In this document: positions 7,990 to 13,908 of the stretch, one piece after another
How positions within the stretch are numbered: position 1 is the first letter of the stretch
Layout of the letters: the number at the start of each line of letters is the position of its first letter
Assembly: GCA_002399565.1 (NCBI GenBank)
Contig: DHDW01000022.1
Coordinates: 4,544 to 19,747, forward strand
DNA from: Bacteroidales bacterium UBA4866
Lineage (GTDB): Bacteria; Bacteroidota; Bacteroidia; Bacteroidales; P3
Length of the DNA stretch: 15,204 nucleotides
Reading direction: 5' to 3'
Made by a program: the position numbers and the translations under genes
The notes under the pieces: generated by a model
Seen by the model: only the letters and a program-made list of their open reading frames with translations
What the model was told of the DNA's origin: nothing
Database searches by the model: none

Positions 7990-9621
7990 ATGATTTCAAT
8001 AGAACAAATTACCGTCGAGTTTGACAGCAGAAGATTATTAGATAATATAACATTTCTTGTAAATCAGAAAGATAAAATTGGATTAGTAGGAAGAAACGGA
8101 GCAGGGAAATCTACTCTTTTAAAATTAATAGCAGGACACGAACAAGCAACAAGTGGGAAAATTGTTTTTTCTCCCGACTTAACTGTGGGTTATTTACCTC
8201 AACACATGATTCATAACGAAGGTACAACAGTAATGCAAGAAACTCAGAAAGCATTCGACCGTATCAATCAACTACAATTAGAAATTGACAGCTTAACAAA
8301 AGAAATGTCGGAAAGAGAAGATTACGAATCCGACGAATACTCTGAGATTATTGATAAACTAAGTCGTGCTTACGAACATATGCAAATAATTGACAGTGGT
8401 AACTTTCAAGCTGAGATGGAAAAAACCTTATTGGGATTAGGATTCCTTAGGAGCGATTTTGATAGACAATGTTCTGAGTTTAGTGGAGGGTGGAGAATGA
8501 GAGTTGAATTAGCAAAAATACTTCTACAATGCCCTGATGTAATATTATTAGATGAACCAACAAACCATTTAGACATAGAATCTATACAATGGTTAGAAAA
8601 CTTCCTTGCATACACTTCAAGTGCAATTCTATTAGTCTCCCATGATAAGATTTTTATTGATTCGGTAACTAATTGAACAATTGAAATATCATTAGGACAA
8701 ATTCATGATTACAAAGTAAATTATTCCAAATACTTAGAACTTCGCCAAGAAAGAAAAGAGCAACAGCTTCATGCTTATGAAAACCAACAAAAAATAATAC
8801 AAGACAACCAAGCCTTCATTAATCGTTTTCGTTGCACAGCCTCAAAAGCTGCTTTGGTTCAATCAAGAATAAAACTTTTAGAAAAGTTGGAAAGAGTGGA
8901 AATAGATATTGAAGATACTTCAAGTCTTAGACTTAAATTTCCTCCAGCACCTCGTTCAGGTCCTTTACATTTAGATATAGACAATTTAACCAAAAAATAT
9001 GGAGACAAGATAGTGCTTGACAATATTGGAATGGTAATAAACCGTGGAGAGAAAGTTGCATTTGTGGGTAAAAATGGAGAAGGAAAGAGTACATTAGCAA
9101 AATGTATATTGCAAGAAATAGAATATTCAGGGAAATTAGAATTAGGCTATAATGTTAAAATAGGATACTTTGCACAAAATCAACCTTCATTGTTAGACGA
9201 AAGCCTTAGTGTATTTCAAACAGTGGACAATGTTGCAGTAGGAGATATTAGAACAAGACTAAGAGAAATATTAGGCTCATTTATGTTTGGAGGAGAAGCG
9301 ATAGAAAAAAAGGTAAAAGTATTATCAGGAGGAGAAAGAAGCCGTTTAGCAATGGTTCGATTACTGTTAGAACCAGCAAACCTACTAATACTCGATGAGC
9401 CAACCAATCACCTTGATATTCCTTCAAAGGAAGTATTAAAGGAAGCAATAAAAGCCTTTGATGGAACAGCAATAATTGTATCCCATGACCGTGAATTCTT
9501 AGATGGCTTAGTAGATAAAGTATTTGAATTTGGCAACAAAAAAGTAAGAGAACATATAGGAGGAATCTACGACTTCCTTCAAAAGAAGAAGATAGAAAAC
9601 CTAAATGAACTTGGCGTATAA
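7990..9621 (+). pseudogene. ABC-F family ATPase gene interrupted by an in-frame TGA
   Basis: Read through a single TGA at 8674-8676, this frame encodes a full-length 543-residue ABC-F protein, the normal size for Bacteroidota members of this soluble, ribosome-associated family. The N-terminal ATPase has Walker A GRNGAGKST (34-42), signature SGGW (165-168), Walker B VILLDEP with Glu189, and the H-switch SHD. The stop replaces codon 229 in VTN-stop-TIEIS. The reading continues without shift through the Lys/Gln/Glu-rich interdomain linker, then Walker A GKNGEGKST (360-368), LSGGE (445-449) and DEPTNHLD (469-476), ending in TAA. From memory, homologues have an Arg at this spot, so CGA or AGA to TGA is a plausible single mutation. 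Everything else looks intact, which suggests a very recent nonsense mutation, a sequencing error or readthrough. As written, translation yields a 228-residue N-terminal ATPase only. It has its own terminator. Confidence 0.88.
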
Positions 9622-9644
9622 ACCCAATAAATAACCAAATAACC

Positions 9645-9690
9645 AAAAGGAGCTTTAAAATAAAGAAATAGTTTTAAAGCTCCTTTTTTT
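9645..9690 (+). terminator. Intrinsic terminator of the ABC-F gene
   Basis: A perfect 16-bp inverted repeat (AAAAGGAGCTTTAAAA, 9645-9660, pairing with 9672-9687) has an 11-base loop and ends in a seven-T run (9684-9690). It starts 23 bases after the ABC-F stop. The A run on the left arm means it could also stop minus-strand transcription. Confidence 0.88.
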
Positions 9691-9740
9691 ATTTTCCCAA
9701 TTCTCCCTTCAATAAATCCCAATCACTAAAATAAACCCCA

Positions 9741-9805
9741 AAATCCAAAAGGAATAACTCCAAATAAACAAGGAATAAAATCTAAATAAACAAGGAATAA
9801 TTTTG
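9741..9805 (+). repeat. Short A-rich tandem repeat, 22-bp period
   Basis: The 17-base string AAATAAACAAGGAATAA occurs at 9762-9778 and again at 9784-9800, a period of 22. A degenerate third copy (AAATCCAAAAGGAATAA) sits just upstream at 9741-9757. No open frame or promoter runs through it. It lies between the ABC-F terminator and the palindromic repeat element. Confidence 0.7.
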
Positions 9806-9843
9806 TAGAAACCCTATAAAAATTTCTTTAAACGAGATAAAAA

Positions 9844-9956
9844 TTTTGCAACCTGCCAGGATGTACTATGCAAGGTGGCAGGATGCACTATGTAAGGTGG
9901 CAGGATACATAGTGTAAGGTGGCAGGATACATAGTGTAAGGTGGCAGGTTGCAAAA
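9844..9956. repeat. 113-bp palindromic element built of 22-bp units
   Basis: The element is bounded by a perfect 15-bp inverted repeat, TTTTGCAACCTGCCA at 9844-9858 and its complement at 9942-9956. Inside are 22-bp units beginning at 9852, 9874, 9896 and 9918, and a partial unit at 9940. Most start GGTGGCAGGAT; the units at 9896 and 9918 are identical. The two left units carry an ACTATG core and the two right units carry its complement CATAGT. The cores pair exactly: CACTATGTA 9886-9894 with 9906-9914, and ACTATG 9865-9870 with 9930-9935. All pairs share one centre at 9900. It is markedly richer in G and C than its surroundings. It carries no open frame and no spacers of the CRISPR kind. It may be a REP/MITE-like intergenic repeat or a structured RNA; its function is unknown. 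Confidence 0.85.
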
Positions 9957-10211
9957 ATTATACCTTAAATAAATAAACTTAAATCAAGTATAAATATATT
10001 TATATAAGGCTTTTGCAGATTTATCTCTTGATAAAAATTACTCAATTAGAAATTAAGATTTTGAAATACACATAAATTGAATTTCAATCTTTTCATTTAA
10101 TAAGGCTTTATACTTATAAAAAGATTATCTTTGCTTATTATTAGACAATTATAAGAAAAAGATATTGACTGATAATTATGGAATATTATTAATGGCAAAT
10201 AATATGTAATT
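9957..10211 (+). other. AT-rich leader region upstream of the HAD gene
   Basis: No gene is visible in these 255 bases. They hold AT-rich sequence, a weak hairpin (AAGATTTTGAAAT at 10055-10067 against 10081-10091 with a two-base bulge) and a promoter box at 10126-10133. The box leaves a leader of roughly 70 bases before the HAD start codon. No tRNA or riboswitch was recognised. Confidence 0.5.
10126..10133 (+). promoter_or_regulatory. Bacteroidota-type -7 promoter box for the HAD gene
   Basis: TATCTTTG is an exact match to the TAnnTTTG consensus, 78 bases upstream of the HAD ATG. No good TTTG -33 box is seen at the expected spacing, so support is the -7 motif and its position in the gap. Confidence 0.5.
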
Positions 10212-11090
10212 ATGAAAAAGAAGAAACCTACTGTAGCTTTGATTTATGATTTTGATGGAACTCTTTCTCCTGGGAATATGCAGGAGTTTGGTTTTATTAA
10301 GGCTTTGGGACAGAATTCTAAGGATTTTTGGGAGAAGAATGCTTCTATGTCAGTTGAGAATGATGCAAGCCCAGTGCTTTGTTATATGAATTTAATGATT
10401 ATGGAGGCTAAGGCTAAAGGAATTTCTTTGAAGAGAGATTCTTTCAGGCAATTTGGAAAGGATGTTGAGCTATTTAAGGGAGTTAAAGAGTGGTTTAGTA
10501 TAATTAACAAGTATGGGAAAGAAAATGGCTTAGAGATTAAGCATTATATTAATTCTTCTGGAATGAAAGAAATGATAGAAGGAACTGAAATTGAAAAAGA
10601 GTTTGAAGCTATTTATGCTTGTTCTTTCCTTTATAATGTTGATGGGATTGCTTATTGGCCTGCTATTGCTGTTGATTATACAACCAAAACTCAATTTCTT
10701 TTCAAAATAAATAAAGGAATTAAAAGTGTTAGTGATAATATTGCAATTAACGAGTATGTTCCTGATGATGAAAGACCTGTTCCTTTTAAACAAATGATTT
10801 ATTTTGGAGATGGAGAAACTGATATTCCTTCAATGAAACTGGTTAAGGAACATGGAGGAAATTCAATTGCTGTTTACAAACCAAGAGATGGTAAGAAGAA
10901 AATTATTGCAGAGAAATTGATTTCTGAGAATAGGGTTAATTTTGTTTGTCCTGCTGATTATTCTAAGGATAAGGAAATACATAAGGTTGTAACTACCATT
11001 ATTGATAAAATAAAGTCTGATTATGATTTTGAGAACTTGCAGAAGCATCATAAAGCAAATGCTGATATGTCAAAATCAAAAAAACATTAA
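10212..11090 (+). CDS. HAD-superfamily phosphohydrolase
   Basis: Encodes a 292-residue cytoplasmic HAD hydrolase that would dephosphorylate a phosphorylated metabolite or protein using an Asp nucleophile and Mg2+. Motif I is DFDGTL at 13-18 (nucleophile Asp13, acid/base Asp15). Motif II is the Ser-Ser of YINSSGM (about 115-116). The motif III Lys is probably Lys193 in PFKQMIYF. Motif IV is GDGETD at 199-204, giving the metal-binding acids. The insert between motifs I and II (about 25-105) is mainly helical and is the cap that would set specificity; I do not recognise its substrate. The C-terminal tail (after about 270) is very Lys/His-rich (KHHKANADMSKSKKH). It stands alone, with its own promoter upstream and another before the next gene. 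Confidence 0.88.
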   Translation: MKKKKPTVALIYDFDGTLSPGNMQEFGFIKALGQNSKDFWEKNASMSVENDASPVLCYMNLMIMEAKAKGISLKRDSFRQFGKDVELFKGVKEWFSIINKYGKENGLEIKHYINSSGMKEMIEGTEIEKEFEAIYACSFLYNVDGIAYWPAIAVDYTTKTQFLFKINKGIKSVSDNIAINEYVPDDERPVPFKQMIYFGDGETDIPSMKLVKEHGGNSIAVYKPRDGKKKIIAEKLISENRVNFVCPADYSKDKEIHKVVTTIIDKIKSDYDFENLQKHHKANADMSKSKKH

Positions 11091-11107
11091 GTAAGCTTTT
11101 TTATTTA

Positions 11108-11115
11108 TATCTTTG
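11108..11115 (+). promoter_or_regulatory. Bacteroidota-type -7 promoter box for the nucleoid-associated protein gene
   Basis: TATCTTTG matches TAnnTTTG exactly and lies just after the HAD stop, 65 bases before the ATG at 11181. The -33 region is not convincing. It suggests that the downstream gene can be transcribed independently. Confidence 0.45.
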
Positions 11116-11180
11116 TACTGCTTTTGTCTTATGAATTAAATAATGCAAGACGTTTTGTTGAATTAATTTAATTGAAATTT

Positions 11181-12218
11181 ATGATAGATCATATAAATTG
11201 TTCTCTTGAGAATGTTTGTGCTCACTGGGTTGGTAATAAGAATGATGAATTGCTTATTTTGGCTAAGAAGGAAATTGATATTGAAGATGAAATGTTGAGA
11301 AATACTTTAATTGGTTATTTCTTTTCTTCTTTTAAGTCGGAGGAATATTTCAACTTCTACCACGATAGCGACCTTAGGTTTAATGAAGTTTATAATTATG
11401 TTTCTGATATTTTTGATAATCCTTCTAATATATATGATAAATCAGTTTTTTTGGCTAAGCATTTATATGAAAAGAGCATTCATCCTAAGGTAAAAGGAGG
11501 GGAGTTTTATGTTGTTTACTTCAAGGATTGTTATATTAATGGAAAGACTTCCGATTGCGTTGGAGTATTTAAGTCAGAGAACAAAGATACCTTTCTGAAG
11601 GTTCGTTCAACATCAGATAATTTTAATGTGGAATTGGAAAGGGGGATTAATATTAATAAGCTTGATAAGGGTTGTTTGATATTTAATATTGAAAAGGAGA
11701 ATGGTTATATTGTTGCTGTGGTTGATAACACCAATAAGAGTTCTGAAGCTCAGTATTGGATTGATGAATTTTTGCATATTAAACAACGTCAGGACGAATA
11801 TTATAACACACATAATGTTCTTTCAATGTGTAAGAATTTTGTTACTAAACAACTTCCAACGGAGTTTGATGTTTCTAAGGCTGACCAAGCTGATTTGTTG
11901 AATAAGTCGGTTAAGTTCTTTAAGGAGAAAGAGAGTTTTGATATGAATGAATTTGCTAATGAAGTTATGACTCAACCTGAAGTTATAGAAAGCTTCAATA
12001 ATTATAAAAATGAATTTGAAGAGGGCTTTGGAGTTGAGATAATGGATAATTTCAATATATCAGACAGCGCAGTGAAGAAACAGGCTCGAGTTTTCAAAAG
12101 CGTTATTAAGTTAGATAAGAATTTCCATATATATGTTCATGGTAATCGTCAAATGATTGAGCAGGGTGAAGACGATAAAGGTAAGTTCTATAAGGTTTAT
12201 TATAACGAAGAGTCTTAA
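11181..12218 (+). CDS. Nucleoid-associated protein, NdpA/YejK (NA37) family
   Basis: Encodes a 345-residue protein that resembles the 37-kDa nucleoid-associated protein family (YejK/NdpA). The N-terminus has the short strand pattern MIDHINCSLENVCAHWVGNK. The middle has GGEFYVVYFKDCYINGKTSD, followed by a VGVFKSENKDTFLKV strand and a later VDNTNKSSEAQYWIDEFL segment. This arrangement is typical of the Bacteroidota members. These proteins bind the nucleoid, but a precise role is not known. A TTG three codons upstream (11172) could also start the frame; the ATG at 11181 is preferred because it directly begins the family-like N-terminus. The gene has its own -7 box and is followed by a hairpin terminator. 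The family call is from recalled resemblance, not a search. Confidence 0.75.
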   Translation: MIDHINCSLENVCAHWVGNKNDELLILAKKEIDIEDEMLRNTLIGYFFSSFKSEEYFNFYHDSDLRFNEVYNYVSDIFDNPSNIYDKSVFLAKHLYEKSIHPKVKGGEFYVVYFKDCYINGKTSDCVGVFKSENKDTFLKVRSTSDNFNVELERGININKLDKGCLIFNIEKENGYIVAVVDNTNKSSEAQYWIDEFLHIKQRQDEYYNTHNVLSMCKNFVTKQLPTEFDVSKADQADLLNKSVKFFKEKESFDMNEFANEVMTQPEVIESFNNYKNEFEEGFGVEIMDNFNISDSAVKKQARVFKSVIKLDKNFHIYVHGNRQMIEQGEDDKGKFYKVYYNEES

Positions 12219-12238
12219 TTTACTATCTTATTAAACAT

Positions 12239-12279
12239 AAGAAAGTGCCTGAGATAACTATTATCAAGGCACTTTCTTT
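12239..12279 (+). terminator. Hairpin terminator between convergent genes
   Basis: A perfect 12-bp stem (AAGAAAGTGCCT, 12239-12250, pairing with 12267-12278) contains a further inner GATAA/TTATC pairing in its loop. It is followed by a short T-rich tail, TTTATT. The T tract is modest, but the stem is strong and lies 20 bases after the nucleoid-protein stop. It could act for both strands. Confidence 0.7.
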
Positions 12280-12348
12280 ATTAAGTTAGGATATAATCCT
12301 TTGCTCAAGTTTTTCTACAATAAAACATTATTGTATTTGAAAATAAAT

Positions 12349-12624
12349 CTATTTTATTCTCTTATTTATTTTTCCTTGAGACTTGGATGCTCTTAAAGCT
12401 TCTTTGTTAGCTTTTTTTTGTGCTTTCAATGCTTGTTTTTCAGCTTTTTTTCTTTCTTTTTCAGCTTTCTTGAAGGCTTTTTGAGCATCTTTTTCAGTTT
12501 TTTTAAAATCATTCTTTGCTTGAACTTCACTCTTCTTCACTTGACCTTTATTAGGTTGTTGTGCGATTAATGATGTAGTACCAATACCAACTAGCATTAG
12601 TCCTATTAAAATAATCTTTTTCAT
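12349..12624 (-). CDS. Small Lys/Ala-rich exported protein
   Basis: Encodes a 91-residue protein when started at the ATG at 12624. That start gives a clear signal peptide, MKKIILIGLMLVGIGTTSLIA followed by QQ, with likely cleavage after Ala21. The open frame extends 28 codons upstream, but those residues would bury the signal peptide inside the chain. The mature part is extremely basic and low in complexity, with repeated K-K-A-E-K and K-A-Q-K patterns from about 36 to 82, predicted as one long charged helix or coiled coil, ending in GKINKRIK. Similar Lys/Ala-rich exported proteins occur in Bacteroidota, but I know of no function. A one-mismatch -7 box (TGCCTTTG on the minus strand, 12673-12680) lies upstream. 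The stop is TAG. Confidence 0.7.
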   Translation of the reverse strand: MKKIILIGLMLVGIGTTSLIAQQPNKGQVKKSEVQAKNDFKKTEKDAQKAFKKAEKERKKAEKQALKAQKKANKEALRASKSQGKINKRIK

Positions 12625-12752
12625 GGTTATAATTTTTAAAATTAATATTTGATTAAAGAACAAATTACGTGCCAAAGGCAATTTAAATGTTAATAGAAAA
12701 ATAATCAATTAAATGTTTTGTATTTTGTAGCTTTGTTTTGACTTATATAAAT

Positions 12753-12784
12753 AAAAAAAAGGAAGCCGTTGAGCTTCCTTTTTT
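12753..12784 (-). terminator. Intrinsic terminator of the M23 peptidase gene
   Basis: A 12-bp perfect stem (AAAAAAGGAAGC, 12755-12766, pairing with 12773-12784) has a six-base CGTTGA loop. On the minus strand it ends in a run of eight T (the plus-strand A run 12753-12760). It lies 30 bases after the peptidase stop codon. A T run on the plus strand makes it bidirectional in form. Confidence 0.88.
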
Positions 12785-12814
12785 CTTATTATATTATTCT
12801 AATATTTCTATTAG

Positions 12815-13801
12815 TTATCTTACTCTAATTTTTTGACCGGCTTTAATTTTTGAACCTTTAATATTATTTAGCTTAGCAAGTTTTTTTACAGTAGTACCAT
12901 TTCTTTTTGCAATTGTAGAAAGAGTTTCTCCTTTTCTAACTTTAGTGTACTTACTTCCTCCTTTGGTTGAGGTTTTGTTTTTAGCTAAATTAGTATTTCT
13001 TTGTTTAACTGAATGGTGACGGAAATTATCTTTAGTAAGAGACAAATTATCATCTAAAAGAGCAAAATTAGTAAAATTAATTACATCTTCAGGATTAATT
13101 GCTGCACCTTGATAACGAATTTCAAGATGAAGATGAGGTCCTGTTGAACGTCCTGTGCTTCCTCCCAATCCTAAAACTTCTCCTGCTTTAATTTCATCTC
13201 CAGGAGAAACGTTTATTCTTGAAAGGTGAGCATAATATGTTTCTAATTGGTTGTCGTGTTCAACAACAACTAAATTTCCGTAAGCTCCTGCTCTTTTAGC
13301 AACTCTAACTCTACCGTCAAACATTGCTTTTATTGGTTCTCCTGTTCTTAAACTAAGGTCAATTCCATAGTGGTAACGATTTCTTCTTGGACCAAAACGA
13401 GATGAAACTCTAACTCCTTCACAAGGGAAAGAATAAAATTTCTTAGATCTATTATCAACAAGAGGTAGGTTTATTGCGTCATTTAGATTAGAAAAGTCTG
13501 TCTTTTTACGATGAATAGATGTAGTAGTTGGTAAAGCTTCCTTTAGGATATCATCTTCATTTTCTGCTGCATCATCATAAACAAGACTTGTTCCAACAAA
13601 TTTCATTAAGGATTTACGAAAACGAGTAGTATCTTTAATTATTCCAATTTGATATTCTGAACTTTCTTTATCTACGTTTGTTCTATTTTTCATCATGCCT
13701 CTTTCATGAATTCCGTCTTTGCTTGGCAATTGAGCCATAAGAAAAACTGGTAACATGCAAAGCATTGAGATTGATAAAACGAATTTTGATTTATAAGTCA
13801 T
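12815..13801 (-). CDS. M23 family metallopeptidase with C-terminal LysM domain
   Basis: Encodes a 328-residue secreted cell-wall hydrolase expected to cut peptide cross-links in peptidoglycan. A signal peptide (MTYKSKFVLSISMLCMLPVF plus LMA, cleavage near residue 23) is followed by a low-complexity region to about 120. The M23 domain (about 128-240) has the zinc ligands His144 and Asp148 in YHYGIDLS and His225 in GPHLHLE. His192 (YYAHLS) and His223 are the other active-site histidines. All core residues of an active LytM-type enzyme are present, so it is probably not a degenerate EnvC-like activator. One LysM domain (about 284-328, YTKVRKGETLSTIAKRNG) would bind peptidoglycan. It has a minus-strand promoter box upstream and a strong terminator downstream, so it looks monocistronic. 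Outer-membrane or periplasmic action is inferred. Confidence 0.93.
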   Translation of the reverse strand: MTYKSKFVLSISMLCMLPVFLMAQLPSKDGIHERGMMKNRTNVDKESSEYQIGIIKDTTRFRKSLMKFVGTSLVYDDAAENEDDILKEALPTTTSIHRKKTDFSNLNDAINLPLVDNRSKKFYSFPCEGVRVSSRFGPRRNRYHYGIDLSLRTGEPIKAMFDGRVRVAKRAGAYGNLVVVEHDNQLETYYAHLSRINVSPGDEIKAGEVLGLGGSTGRSTGPHLHLEIRYQGAAINPEDVINFTNFALLDDNLSLTKDNFRHHSVKQRNTNLAKNKTSTKGGSKYTKVRKGETLSTIAKRNGTTVKKLAKLNNIKGSKIKAGQKIRVR

Positions 13802-13838
13802 GCGATATTATTTTGTGTATGATAAATTTTATAATCGG

Positions 13839-13846
13839 CAAAGATA
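13839..13846 (-). promoter_or_regulatory. Bacteroidota-type -7 promoter box for the M23 peptidase gene
   Basis: The minus strand reads TATCTTTG, an exact TAnnTTTG match, 38 bases upstream of the peptidase ATG and in the gap after the DUF4301 gene. No clear TTTG -33 box is found at the expected distance. Confidence 0.5.
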
Positions 13847-13908
13847 GGGAAAAAACGATATAATTTTTTATTTATTGGATTAAAGTGTGGCTTTTTAAGT
13901 TTTTTTAA

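Noticed and set aside
8674..8676. UGA reassigned to tryptophan or another amino acid in this organism
   Set aside because: All other genes in the window are full length without any TGA, and every Trp codon read is TGG, so reassignment is unlikely.
8854..9621. Independent second ABC protein starting at 8854
   Set aside because: The start would be a TTG within the conserved linker, and the frame continues upstream unbroken to the TGA. It is the second half of one ABC-F gene.
9281..9646. Minus-strand 121-residue Leu-rich open frame opposite the ABC-F gene
   Set aside because: It is antisense to the conserved second ATPase domain and its Leu-rich composition comes from the A-rich opposite strand.
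9852..9956. CRISPR array
   Set aside because: The repeats abut each other with no unique spacers, and the cores are mirrored about one centre, unlike CRISPR repeats.
10055..10091. Terminator hairpin upstream of the HAD gene
   Set aside because: The stem is AT-rich with a two-base bulge and only a short T tail, and no gene ends just before it.
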